A stretch of 64,000 bases of DNA, taken from the NCBI GenBank assembly GCA_964244885.1, contig CAXTKD010000009.1, positions 1-64,000 on the forward strand, given 5' to 3'. Numbering within the stretch: the first letter of the stretch is position 1; each line of letters opens with the position of its first letter. The position numbers were made by a program, and so were the translations under genes. The notes below the pieces were generated by a model. The model was not told where the DNA came from. It was given only the letters and a program-made list of their open reading frames with translations, and ran no database searches. Below are positions 25,939 to 33,210 of the stretch, piece by piece. Source of the DNA: CAXTKD01 sp964244885. Its GTDB lineage: Bacteria; Pseudomonadota; Alphaproteobacteria; Sphingomonadales; Sphingomonadaceae.

Positions 25939-26679
25939 TTAATTGTCGAGGCGCATCAGCTCGGCCGAGCTCTGGTCGAGCTCGCGCGAGGCGCCCAGCA
26001 TCTTCACTTGCAGCTCGTAGTTCCGCGACTGGTCGAGCAGGTCGATCATCGCCGCCATCGCGTTGACGTTGGAGCCTTCGAGCGACCCGGTGGTGACCCG
26101 CGCTTCCGGATCGGCATCGGCGGTCTCGCCCTGCGGCAGGTGGAACAGGCCGTCGCCGCCCTTGGCGAGGCGCGTGGGGTCGGGCGTCGCGAGCTTCAGC
26201 GTGTCGATCGCCACCATTTCCTGCGGGCCGGCGCCGAGCGGCTGGATGCTGATCGTGCCGTCGGCGGCGATATCGATGCGCTGCGCCGGCGGCATGGTGA
26301 CCGGCCCGCCCGAGCCGATGACCGGCACGCCGTCGCCGTTGACCAGCAGTCCGTTGGCGTCGATCTTGAGGTCGCCGCGCCGCGTATAGGCCTCGGTGCC
26401 GTCGGCGGCCTGCACCGCGAGCATCGAATCGCCGCCGATCGCCAGGTCGAGGGGACGGCCCGTGGCCTGCACCTCGCCGGGCGACATCTGTGCCTGAAGC
26501 TGCGCCTCCGCCGCCAGCACTTGCCCGCCGAAGCCGCCGGAGAGTTCGCGCCCCTTGGTGGTGCCGATGTCCTTGCGAAAGCCGGTGGTCGAGGCGTTGG
26601 CGATGTTGTGCGCGGTGACGTCCTGGGCCGCCAGCGCAGCGCGCATTCCGGTCATCGCGGTATAGGCGAAGCTGCCCAT
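25939..26679 (-). CDS. flgF: Proximal rod protein FlgF
   Basis: FlgF is a proximal rod protein of 246 residues. It has the shared rod motif (DVTAHNIANASTTGFRKDIG) near the N-terminus and the C-terminal ESSAELMRL-type end with SNVNAMAAMIDLLDQSRNYE. Compared with FlgG it lacks the extra distal-rod stretch and ends in a shorter helix. It lies 2 bases after flgE and 12 before flgG. Confidence 0.95.
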   Translation of the reverse strand: MGSFAYTAMTGMRAALAAQDVTAHNIANASTTGFRKDIGTTKGRELSGGFGGQVLAAEAQLQAQMSPGEVQATGRPLDLAIGGDSMLAVQAADGTEAYTRRGDLKIDANGLLVNGDGVPVIGSGGPVTMPPAQRIDIAADGTISIQPLGAGPQEMVAIDTLKLATPDPTRLAKGGDGLFHLPQGETADADPEARVTTGSLEGSNVNAMAAMIDLLDQSRNYELQVKMLGASRELDQSSAELMRLDN

Positions 26680-26681
26680 GA

Positions 26682-27977
26682 TCAGCTCCGGATGTTGATG
26701 ATCGCGGAGGTCATCGTGCTGTCGGTCTCGATCGCCTTGGCGTTCGCCTGGAAGTTGCGTTGCGCGGTGATCAGGTTGACCAGCTCCTCGGTGATGTCGA
26801 CGTTCGACCGCTCGAGCGAGCCCGAGAGGACCGAGCCCAACCCGCCGGTGCCGGCCTCGCCAAGCATCGGCTCGCCCGACAGGCCGGTCGCCGAGAAATG
26901 CGCGTTGCCGACCTGCTTCAGGCCGTTCGGATTGGCGAAGTTCGCCATCACGATCTTGCCGAGCGCCGTCGACTCGCCGTTGGTGAAGCTCGCGCGGACG
27001 ACACCGTCGGTGCCGACGCTGACCGCGTCGAGGCGGCCCGAGGGGTAGCCGTCCTGGCTCAGCAGGCCGACCGAGAACGGGTCCGACACCTGCGTCGTCG
27101 CGGTGCCGTGGTCGAGCGTCAGAGTCAGCGGGTCGGCGCCGGCGAGCGCCACCGCGTTGAACGCCACCGCCGTCGTCGGCGTGGTGAGCGCGCCGGCGGT
27201 GTCGAAGGTCAGCGACAGCGGGCCGGAGCCGCTCGCCTTGGTCAGTTCGGTGCCGTCGACGAAGACGTGCGCGTCCCAGGTGCTGGTCGGCGCCGAGCTC
27301 GTCGCCGCTGCGGTGCGGACGTAATAGATCGAGGCGGGATGCGACTTGCCGGTCGAGTCGTAGACCTGCGTCGAGGTCGTCTGATTGTAGGTGAGCGGGT
27401 TGTTCTTGTCGAAGACGTAGGGGCTGCTCGACGTGTAGCGCGCGTTGCTCGGGATCACCTCGGCGTCCGACGGCAGGTTGCTCTGGATCTCGATGCCCGT
27501 CGAGGCGTGCGGCGCGCCCGAGGTCAGCGGCAGCCGCAGCGACTGGGTGTTGGCGAGGCCCGAGGCGAGCACCTGGCCCTGATCGTTGACCGGGTAGACC
27601 TGAAGCGCGTTGCCGGTGGCATCGACGACATAGCGGTCGTTGTCGACGGTGAACGATCCGTCGCGCGAGAAGCTGACGTCGTTCGCCGCGCCCTTCGACT
27701 TGACCGTGAAGAAGCCCTGGCCGGTCAGCGCCATGTCGAGCACGTTGAGGCTCGCCTGGATCGCGCCCTGGGTGAACTGCTGGTTCACCGCCTTCAGCGC
27801 CGAGCCCGAGCCATAGACCCGCGACGGGTTCTGCAGCGGCGAGGTGGCGATGATGTCGCCGAACTCGGCGCGGCTGCGCTTGAAGCCGACGGTGCCGACG
27901 TTGGCGACGTTGTTGGAGATCACCGAGAGGTCGGTCTGGGCGCTGTTGAGCCCGGTCAGCGAGGTGTACATCGACAT
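26682..27977 (-). CDS. flgE: Flagellar hook protein FlgE
   Basis: FlgE builds the hook. The 431-residue protein has the N-terminal D0 motif SVISNNVANVGTVGFKRSRA, the hook-specific LKAVNQQFTQGAIQASLNVL and FFTVKSKG, and the C-terminal SNVDITEELVNLITAQRNFQ, then ANAKAIETDSTMTSAIINIR. The central domain is variable. It is 15 bases downstream of flgD, which caps the growing hook, and its length would be set by FliK. Confidence 0.96.
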   Translation of the reverse strand: MSMYTSLTGLNSAQTDLSVISNNVANVGTVGFKRSRAEFGDIIATSPLQNPSRVYGSGSALKAVNQQFTQGAIQASLNVLDMALTGQGFFTVKSKGAANDVSFSRDGSFTVDNDRYVVDATGNALQVYPVNDQGQVLASGLANTQSLRLPLTSGAPHASTGIEIQSNLPSDAEVIPSNARYTSSSPYVFDKNNPLTYNQTTSTQVYDSTGKSHPASIYYVRTAAATSSAPTSTWDAHVFVDGTELTKASGSGPLSLTFDTAGALTTPTTAVAFNAVALAGADPLTLTLDHGTATTQVSDPFSVGLLSQDGYPSGRLDAVSVGTDGVVRASFTNGESTALGKIVMANFANPNGLKQVGNAHFSATGLSGEPMLGEAGTGGLGSVLSGSLERSNVDITEELVNLITAQRNFQANAKAIETDSTMTSAIINIRS

Positions 27978-27991
27978 GGTTTGGGGCTCTC

Positions 27992-28660
27992 CTAGCCTGC
28001 GACTTTCTTGACGTTGGAATAGTCGACCGCGCCCGGCCCGATGACGTCGAGCGTTAGCGCGCCCCCGGCGGCGCTCGGCAGGTCGACCGAGCGGACAAGG
28101 CCGTAGACGTTGGTGGCGAGCGCCTGCTGCTTGCCCGCGACGAGGCCGGTCGCCGAGATCGTGAACGGGCCGTCGCCCTCCGCTTGCCAGCCGAAGTCGC
28201 GGCTGCCGGCGTCGAGCGCGCCGAGCTCCAGCGTCTTGACCACTGCGCCCGCCGAATCCTTCGCGGTGACGATGATGTTCGAGGTTCCCGCCGGCACGTC
28301 GAGCGCGCCGAAGACATTGCCCTCGCCATCGGGCGATGCCGTGTTGCCCGGCACCAGCACATATTTGCCGACAAGGCCGGTGGCGGTGCCGACCCGGCCG
28401 CTGTCGAGCGAGCCCGAGATCGACTTCAGCGTCTCGTTCATCTCGGAGATGCCGGCGACCGAGGAGAATTGCGCCATCTGCGCGACGAACGCTTCGTTGT
28501 CGATCGGCTTCAGCGGGTCCTGGTTCTTCAGCTGCGTGGTCAAGAGCTTCAGGAAGTCGCTCTGGTCGAGCGTGTCGTTCTTCTTCTTGGCGGCAGTCGA
28601 TGCCGCCGCGCTGGTGATGCCCAGCGCGTTCAGGTCTAGGCCGGAGGCGCCCACGCTCAT
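27992..28660 (-). CDS. flgD: Hook-capping scaffold FlgD
   Basis: FlgD caps the growing hook and is lost later. The 222 residues show the conserved N-terminal QSDFLKLLTTQLKNQDPLKP (about residues 33-52), then IDNEAFVAQMAQFSSVAGIS and a C-terminal FnIII/tudor-like beta domain typical of FlgD. The ATG at 28660 is close behind the flgC stop (3 bases) with GGGCG upstream. It is a normal member of the flgBCDEFGHIJKL run. Confidence 0.95.
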   Translation of the reverse strand: MSVGASGLDLNALGITSAAASTAAKKKNDTLDQSDFLKLLTTQLKNQDPLKPIDNEAFVAQMAQFSSVAGISEMNETLKSISGSLDSGRVGTATGLVGKYVLVPGNTASPDGEGNVFGALDVPAGTSNIIVTAKDSAGAVVKTLELGALDAGSRDFGWQAEGDGPFTISATGLVAGKQQALATNVYGLVRSVDLPSAAGGALTLDVIGPGAVDYSNVKKVAG

Positions 28661-28663
28661 GTC

Positions 28664-29062
28664 TTATTGTCCCAGCTTCAAGGTGTTGAGCATCAGCTGC
28701 TTGGCGGTCTGCAGCACCTCGACATTGTTCTGGTACTGGCGCGACGCCTCGAGCAGCTCGACCATCTCGGCGGTCGGATCGACCGAGGATTCGTAGATAT
28801 AGCCTTGCTTGTCGGCCATCGGGTGGCCGGGCTCGTAGCGTCTGGTCGGCTCGGCGCCGTCCTCGACGACATCGACCGCGTCGACCGTCGCGCCCTGCGC
28901 GTCGTCGAAGCTGGTCTGGAAGACGGGGCGGCGGGCGCGATAGGCTTCGGATGCGCTGCCCGCGACCGCGCCGGCGTTCGCCATGTTGGAGGCGGTGGCG
29001 TTCAGCCGCACGAGCTGCGCCGACATCGCGCGCCCCGAGATATCGAAGACCGACATGCTCAT
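28664..29062 (-). CDS. flgC: Proximal rod protein FlgC
   Basis: A 132-residue proximal rod protein. It has the rod motif RLNATASNMANAGAVAGSAS near the N-terminus, the FlgC-type middle (ARRPVFQTSFDD) and the C-terminal VDPTAEMVELLEASRQYQNN, then VEVLQTAKQLMLNTLKLGQ. The length is typical. It starts 2 bases after the flgB stop. The cluster's main sigma-54 promoter lies upstream of flgB. Confidence 0.96.
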   Translation of the reverse strand: MSMSVFDISGRAMSAQLVRLNATASNMANAGAVAGSASEAYRARRPVFQTSFDDAQGATVDAVDVVEDGAEPTRRYEPGHPMADKQGYIYESSVDPTAEMVELLEASRQYQNNVEVLQTAKQLMLNTLKLGQ

Positions 29063-29064
29063 CG

Positions 29065-29418
29065 TCAGTCGCCCTTCAGCGCCGACATCAGCGTGCCGAT
29101 GCGGCCATTGAGGAAGGAGAGCGTGGTCTGGTAGCGCACCGCGTTCTCGGCGAAGGACGTCTGTTCGGTGGCGAGCTCGACGGTGTTGCCGTCCAATGAG
29201 CTCTGCATCGGCGTCCGGTACAGCGCGCGGGCCTGCGCGCCGCCGATGTCGCCGGAGCCGTTCTCCGCCGCCTTCAGCTCGGCAGCGAAGTCGATGTCGC
29301 GCGCCTTGAAGCCCGGCGTCGCGGCGTTGGCGATGTTGGAGGCGAGCATGTCGAGCCGCTGCGAGCGCAGCGCCAGCGCCGCCCCGTGCACTCCAAAGAA
29401 CCGATCGAGCGAATCCAT
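29065..29418 (-). CDS. flgB: Proximal rod protein FlgB
   Basis: FlgB (117 residues) is the proximal rod protein and the first gene of the run that ends at flgL. It has the family pattern ALALRSQRLDMLASNIANAA with TPGFKARDIDF after it, and the C-terminal QTSFAENAVRYQTTLSFLNG stretch. GAGGAAGG lies 8-15 bases before the ATG, giving a normal leader of about 29 bases from the sigma-54 start site predicted from 29458-29473. Confidence 0.96.
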   Translation of the reverse strand: MDSLDRFFGVHGAALALRSQRLDMLASNIANAATPGFKARDIDFAAELKAAENGSGDIGGAQARALYRTPMQSSLDGNTVELATEQTSFAENAVRYQTTLSFLNGRIGTLMSALKGD

Positions 29419-29457
29419 GGCCGAAGCCTTCCTCGTGACTGTCGTCGCAAGGTGAGG

Positions 29458-29473
29458 AGCAAGCGCCGTGCCA
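29458..29473 (-). promoter_or_regulatory. Sigma-54 promoter of the flgB operon
   Basis: Minus-strand TGGCACGGCGCTTGCT, with GG and GC dinucleotides 12 bases apart as sigma-54 requires. The same 16 bases occur exactly before fliE (45510-45525). The predicted transcript start is about 29 bases before the flgB ATG, leaving room for the visible Shine-Dalgarno box. Confidence 0.88.
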
Positions 29474-29564
29474 AATCCAAATAAGCGGCGGTTTTGCTAT
29501 GGTTTACACGCCTGTAACCACGAACCTTCACGCTTCCTGTCGAGGTTTTGACGCATCCGGGGGC

Positions 29565-29591
29565 TTAAACCCGGCGTATCTCCGCCGTTAC
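29565..29591 (+). promoter_or_regulatory. Sigma-28-like promoter of the flgP/flgT-like pair
   Basis: TTAAACCC, an 11-base spacer, then GCCGTTAC(TC). The last ten bases GCCGTTACTC are identical in the motA promoter. It lies 23 bases before the ATG at 29615. Confidence 0.62.
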
Positions 29592-29614
29592 TCGATTGAA
29601 CGACTGGAACGACC

Positions 29615-29974
29615 ATGCGCAGCGCCATCCTCCTGCTGATCCCGATGCTGCTCGGCGCCTCGCCCGAGATGGTCGCGCCGCGCCCGTGGGTCGGCATCGG
29701 CTACGCGCCGGTCAGCAGCCAGCCGGGCGCCGACCTTCCGGCGAAGCGCCTGATGGCGATCCGCGCCTCGCGCCTCGCAGCGATGCGTGACCTCGCCGAG
29801 CAAATTTATGGCCTGAAGATCGAAGGCAGCACGACAAGCATCGACAACCAGCTCCAGGGCGACGCCTTCCGCGCCAGCGTGCGCGGCGTCGTCGCGGGCG
29901 CGCGCACCGTCAAGATCGCGCCCAAGGGCGCCGACAGCTACGAGACCGTGCTGCAGGTCGACCCGGCGTCGTGA
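29615..29974 (+). CDS. LPP20/FlgP-like flagellar outer-membrane-associated protein
   Basis: A 119-residue exported protein with a signal-like N-terminus (MRSAILLLIPMLLGASPEM) and the LPP20-family core KRLMAIRASRLAAMRDLAEQ, then IYGLKIEGSTTS. In Vibrio and Campylobacter, FlgP-type members of this family build outer rings or discs at the flagellar base. There is no lipobox cysteine, so it is probably secreted rather than lipidated. It overlaps the FlgT-like gene by four bases, and the two are divergent from flgB. Confidence 0.7.
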   Translation: MRSAILLLIPMLLGASPEMVAPRPWVGIGYAPVSSQPGADLPAKRLMAIRASRLAAMRDLAEQIYGLKIEGSTTSIDNQLQGDAFRASVRGVVAGARTVKIAPKGADSYETVLQVDPAS

Positions 29975-31083
29975 GGCGGCTGGCGGTCCTCGCGCTGGCG
30001 CTGGCCGCCGCCCAGCCGTCCGCCGCCCGCCCGGTCGAGGCAGAGGGTGTCGCCAACATCACCGCGGGCGATGTCGCGGGCGCCCGAAGCCGCGCCATCG
30101 CCGACGCGCTGGAGCAGGCGGTCGCGCAAGGCGGCCTCACCATCGACGCGCGCTCCGAAATGATGAACGGCGTTGTGTCGTCCGACCGGATGAGCACCGC
30201 CGCGACCGGCCATCTGCTCGGCCACCGCATCCTTTCCGAAACCCGCGAGCGCGATCTCTACCGCGTCGCGGTCATGGCCGATGTCGCCGCCGAGGCGCCG
30301 CGCGGCTGCGCCGCCAGCGCCCGCCCGCCGCTCCACCTGCTCGCCATCGCGATCGACGCCGACGATGCGCTCGACCCTGCCGTCGCCCAGCCGCTCGCCG
30401 CACGGATCGCCGGCGCCCTCGCCGACGCGCTCGGCCAGGCCGGCGTCGCGGTGGCGTCGGCGTCGCCCTATGTCGGCCCGCCCGGCGATCCGCGCCGTTC
30501 CTCGGTGCGCTACGACGCTCTGTTCACGCCCGACCCGCTGCCGACCGCCGGCCGCCTGCTCGCCGGCACGCTCCGGCTGGAGCGCGTCGTGGTGCCGCAC
30601 ACGCCGCTGACCGGCGCTCCGGGCGAGAAGCTGTCGGCGACACTGGTGCTCGACGTCATCGACGCCGGCACCCGCCGCCCGCTCGCGCGGGTCGCGGCGC
30701 GCCGCGACTACAGGCTGACCGGCACGCTGCTCGACCTCCTGCCGCTCGGCTTCCAGCCGCCGCAGCCGCTGAATGCGCCCGATCTTGCAAGCCTGACCGC
30801 CGATGCGGCGCGCCGCATCGCGGCTTTCGGCGGCTGCGGCCCGCTGTCGGTCGCGATCGTCGGCCGAGACCGCGCGGGCGTGACGCTCGGCGCGGGAACC
30901 GCCGACGGCGTCGTGCCGGGCGACATGCTCCGTATCGGCACCGGCGAGCCGCTCAGCAGCGACGGGGGATGGACCGTCGTCGAGGTGACGGGTGCCACCG
31001 CGCGACGTGCGACGGCGCGCCCGGTCGATCCATCGGCGATGGCCCGCGTCTCAAGCTACAACGCGGCCACGAAGCTCCCCTAA
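29971..31083 (+). CDS. FlgT-like flagellar assembly protein
   Basis: A 370-residue exported protein (signal MRRLAVLALALAAAQPSAAR) resembling FlgT, the H-ring protein that surrounds the basal body in Vibrio. The N-terminal domain has EGVANITAGDVAGARSRAIA then DALEQAVAQG; a middle domain with LHLLAIAIDADDALDP and a C-terminal beta domain with GVTLGAGTADGVVPGDMLRI follow. The start is GTG at 29971, overlapping the FlgP-like gene. Identification is by domain order and context; divergence from Vibrio FlgT is large. Confidence 0.7.
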   Translation: MRRLAVLALALAAAQPSAARPVEAEGVANITAGDVAGARSRAIADALEQAVAQGGLTIDARSEMMNGVVSSDRMSTAATGHLLGHRILSETRERDLYRVAVMADVAAEAPRGCAASARPPLHLLAIAIDADDALDPAVAQPLAARIAGALADALGQAGVAVASASPYVGPPGDPRRSSVRYDALFTPDPLPTAGRLLAGTLRLERVVVPHTPLTGAPGEKLSATLVLDVIDAGTRRPLARVAARRDYRLTGTLLDLLPLGFQPPQPLNAPDLASLTADAARRIAAFGGCGPLSVAIVGRDRAGVTLGAGTADGVVPGDMLRIGTGEPLSSDGGWTVVEVTGATARRATARPVDPSAMARVSSYNAATKLP

Positions 31084-31100
31084 TCCCCAACCTCAACCTC

Positions 31101-31204
31101 CTGTCATTCCCGCGAACGCGGGAACCCAGTCGTTCCCGGATAACGCCCGGCGCCGGAGAATGAGCTTGCAACCGCTGGGTCCCCGCTTTCGCGGGGATGA
31201 CAGG
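31101..31204. repeat. Intergenic palindromic repeat, family E
   Basis: Left arm CTGTCATTCCCGCGAACGCG plus GGAACCCAG (from 31101). The right arm, CTGGGTCCCCGCTTTCGCGG then GGATGACAG, ends at 31203. The arms are near-perfect reverse complements with about 46 bases between them. It lies between the FlgT-like gene and the flgA promoter, so it could end the upstream transcript. Confidence 0.75.
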
Positions 31205-31223
31205 TTAGGAGAGGGCAGGGTGT

Positions 31224-31239
31224 TGGCACGGCCCTTGCT
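31224..31239 (+). promoter_or_regulatory. Sigma-54 promoter of flgA
   Basis: TGGCACGGCCCTTGCT with the GG and GC pairs 12 bases apart. The predicted start of transcription (12 bases after the GC) is 31250, only 2 bases before the flgA ATG at 31252, so the mRNA would be nearly leaderless. Confidence 0.82.
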
Positions 31240-31251
31240 CGTGTCCCCGGC

Positions 31252-31761
31252 ATGGAGCGAAACGCCCTCATTCCGTCAATTTCCCGACGCCTGGCCGTCC
31301 TGTGCCTGCTGGCCGCCGCGCCCGCTCACGCCGGAGACCTTCAGGCCCGCCTGACCGCCTTCGTCGGCACGGCCGGAACCGCGACGCTCGACCCGCGCCT
31401 CGTCCGCGATTGCCCGCAACCGCCGGTGATCGACTGGTATGGCTCGGTGCGCCGCTCGGTCGTCGTCGCCTGCGCCGGCCAGCCCGGCTGGCGCGTCTTC
31501 GTGCCCGTCCGCTCCGTCGCCGGAGCGCCCACACAGAATTTCCTCACCCCCGTCGTCGTCAAGCGCGGCGACCCCGTGCAGATCCACGCCGGCGGCGCGG
31601 GCTTCCGCGTCACCACCGTCGGCGCGGCGGAGCAGGACGGGCGGGTCGGCGCGCACATCCGAGTCCGCAATCCCGCCACCGGCACCGTCACCGCGGCGAT
31701 CGTCGAGAGCGCGGGAAATGTTTCGCTGCCGGGCTATAATTCCGCCTCGGCCAGCCGTTAA
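31252..31761 (+). CDS. flgA: Flagellar P-ring assembly chaperone FlgA
   Basis: FlgA is a periplasmic chaperone for FlgI P-ring assembly. The 169-residue protein has a signal peptide (RLAVLCLLAAAPAHA) and the SAF/ChapFlgA pattern in its second half: VVVKRGDPVQIHAGGAGFRV, then RVGAHIRVRNPATGTVTAAI and VESAGNVSLPG. Family members are often about 220-240 residues, so this is on the short side. The start is the only in-frame ATG and lies 2 bases after the predicted sigma-54 start; no Shine-Dalgarno box fits. Confidence 0.88.
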   Translation: MERNALIPSISRRLAVLCLLAAAPAHAGDLQARLTAFVGTAGTATLDPRLVRDCPQPPVIDWYGSVRRSVVVACAGQPGWRVFVPVRSVAGAPTQNFLTPVVVKRGDPVQIHAGGAGFRVTTVGAAEQDGRVGAHIRVRNPATGTVTAAIVESAGNVSLPGYNSASASR

Positions 31762-31803
31762 TGAATTCGGAACCGATGAACACCGCCGAGGATGGGGACT
31801 GAC

Positions 31804-32103
31804 ATGATCGACGGCATTTCAACCAGGCTCGGCGGGCTCGGCGCGCCGAACGTGTCGCGGATCGACGACGCGGCCCGCGCCGCCGCGCGTCCCGCCATCG
31901 CGACGATCGCCGCGGCGGGCAGCGGCAAGGCCGAGCTCTCCGCGCTCGCCGTCGCCGCGCATGACGCCGGTCAGGCCCCCGTCGACGCTTCCCGCATCGC
32001 CGCCCTCAAGGCCGCCATCGCCGATGGCAGCTACACCGTCGACCCGGAGAAGATCGCCGCCAGGATGATCACCCTCGATCTCGGCTGGGCGGCCGACGCC
32101 TGA
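31804..32103 (+). CDS. flgM: Anti-sigma-28 factor FlgM
   Basis: FlgM binds FliA until the hook is finished, then is exported, releasing late-gene transcription. The 99-residue protein has the conserved C-terminal pattern VDASRIAALKAAIADGSYTV, then DPEKIAARMI, which forms the FliA-binding helices. The ATG at 31804 has GGGG about 8 bases upstream; an in-frame ATG four codons earlier fits less well. flgN starts 1 base after the stop, and flgA precedes it by 42 bases, probably in one transcript. Confidence 0.9.
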   Translation: MIDGISTRLGGLGAPNVSRIDDAARAAARPAIATIAAAGSGKAELSALAVAAHDAGQAPVDASRIAALKAAIADGSYTVDPEKIAARMITLDLGWAADA

Positions 32104-32104
32104 C

Positions 32105-32467
32105 ATGCCCGCCGCCGCCTACCGCGACACCGTGCGCCGCCTGCTCGAGGCGATGCGCGCCGAGGTCGTGGCGATCGACGCCGGCGACCTGTCGGCGCTC
32201 GAGAAGACCACCGCCGCCAAGCTCGCGGCGCTGTCCTCGCTCCAGCTGTCGCCGCTGTCGGAGATCGACCCCGAGGTCGAGGAAATGATCCGCGAAGGCG
32301 CGCGGCTGAACGCGCAGGCCGCGACCCGCGTCAACCTGCTGCTCGCGCAGGTGGAGCGCCGCCTGAACGGCTTCGCCTCCGCCGCCGGTCATGCCGCCCC
32401 CGCGCGCTACGGCCGCGACGGCCGCATGGCCGCCCCGCTCCGCCGGGTCGAGCTCGACCGCGCCTGA
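32105..32467 (+). CDS. flgN: FlgN-like flagellar export chaperone
   Basis: A 120-residue helical protein directly after flgM, where the FlgK/FlgL export chaperone FlgN normally sits. It is largely coiled coil (VRRLLEAMRAEVVAIDAGDL, then SALEKTTAAKLAALSSLQLS) with alanine- and arginine-rich ends. Sequence identity in this family is low, so size, helical make-up and position carry the call. The accessory island begins just after it. Confidence 0.78.
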   Translation: MPAAAYRDTVRRLLEAMRAEVVAIDAGDLSALEKTTAAKLAALSSLQLSPLSEIDPEVEEMIREGARLNAQAATRVNLLLAQVERRLNGFASAAGHAAPARYGRDGRMAAPLRRVELDRA

Positions 32468-32471
32468 AGGC

Positions 32472-32675
32472 TCAGCCTTCCCACCGGAACAGAGCCCCGA
32501 TCTCCACCCCAAACACTCGCGCGATCCGGAACGCCGCTTCCAGCGACGGCGAATAATGCCGCTGCTCGACCGCCGCGATCGTCTGCCGCGTCATTCCGAT
32601 CGCCGCGCCAAGCTCGCTCTGAGTCATTCCGCGCGCCTCGCGATGCTCACGGACGCTGTTGGCGATGGGCAGCAC
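32472..32675 (-). CDS. XRE-family (YozG-like) transcriptional regulator
   Basis: A 67-residue helix-turn-helix protein: REHREARGMTQSELGAAIGM then TRQTIAAVEQRHYSPSLEAA is a complete HTH_3 domain, leaving little else. The start is GTG at 32675, 3 bases after the membrane-protein stop. Small regulators of this type are commonly encoded next to a membrane partner, and probably bind their own promoter. The perfect palindrome at 33096-33135 is the obvious candidate site. Confidence 0.88.
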   Translation of the reverse strand: MLPIANSVREHREARGMTQSELGAAIGMTRQTIAAVEQRHYSPSLEAAFRIARVFGVEIGALFRWEG

Positions 32676-32678
32676 CGC

Positions 32679-33095
32679 TCAGGCCGCCCGGTGATGGAGC
32701 GCGAGGAACACCGCCTGGCGCACGCACTCGGCAAGGACGACAGCCGCGAGGATGGCGTTCGCCATGTCCGCCTTGCCCGCGCCGAAATGCAGCGTCAGCC
32801 CAGCACCCAGTGATGTGACGATCAGCAGATAATAGCCGACGCCCGTCGCCTTCCGGTCAATCGCCCGCTCGCGCTCGTCCATCGGCCCGTAGCGGTCGGC
32901 GGAGGTCAGCGCGAGGATCGCATGCCCGACGACCTGCACCACGACGATCGCCACGACGATCCCGACCAGCAGCACGACTTGGTCGACGACATGCGCCCGG
33001 CTCGCGAACTCGCTGATCACGCGCGCGAAATAGTAGCCGTAGAGGATGAGCAGCGAGGCGAGCGAAAGCAGGGCGCTCTTGTATCGGAACGACAT
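32679..33095 (-). CDS. Uncharacterised four-helix membrane protein paired with XRE regulator
   Basis: A 138-residue protein with about four membrane helices (ALLSLASLLILYGYYFARVI; VVLLVGIVVAIVVVQVVGHA; VGYYLLIVTSLGAGLTL; a last one near MANAILAAVVLAECVRQAVF) and a conserved-looking DERERAIDRKATG loop between helices 2 and 3. That layout resembles DUF2178-type proteins, which are often encoded with YozG-type regulators. The family call is tentative. The ATG at 33095 has CACGGAG upstream, inside the palindrome at 33096-33135. Confidence 0.7.
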   Translation of the reverse strand: MSFRYKSALLSLASLLILYGYYFARVISEFASRAHVVDQVVLLVGIVVAIVVVQVVGHAILALTSADRYGPMDERERAIDRKATGVGYYLLIVTSLGAGLTLHFGAGKADMANAILAAVVLAECVRQAVFLALHHRAA

Positions 33096-33135
33096 CGATA
33101 ACTCCGTGTTAGAAATATCTAACACGGAGTTATCG
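33096..33135. promoter_or_regulatory. Perfect 18-bp inverted repeat at the start codon, probable operator
   Basis: CGATAACTCCGTGTTAGA, the spacer AATA, then the exact reverse complement of the arm. It touches the start codon of the membrane-protein gene (33095) and contains its GGAG box. It could be an operator for the adjacent XRE regulator, an RNA hairpin hiding the ribosome site, or both. Confidence 0.6.
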
Positions 33136-33147
33136 CGCCGATCAGCC

Positions 33148-33186
33148 GATGTCAAATATCTCCGACATTATCCCCTTGCGACAAGT
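33148..33186 (+). repeat. Left terminal inverted repeat
   Basis: Starts GATGTCAAATAT, with the conserved core CGACATTATCCCC and ending CGACAAGT. It pairs with the right end at 36041-36079 at 32 of 39 positions. On the minus strand the outer part reads TTGACA (33150-33155), a consensus -35 hexamer pointing out of the element. Confidence 0.75.
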
Positions 33187-33210
33187 AAGGACAATTCCTA
33201 TATATAATCC

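Noticed and set aside
31750..31803. A separate promoter for flgM
   Set aside because: No sigma-54 pattern is present and the sigma-28-like pattern has the wrong spacing; read-through from flgA is enough.
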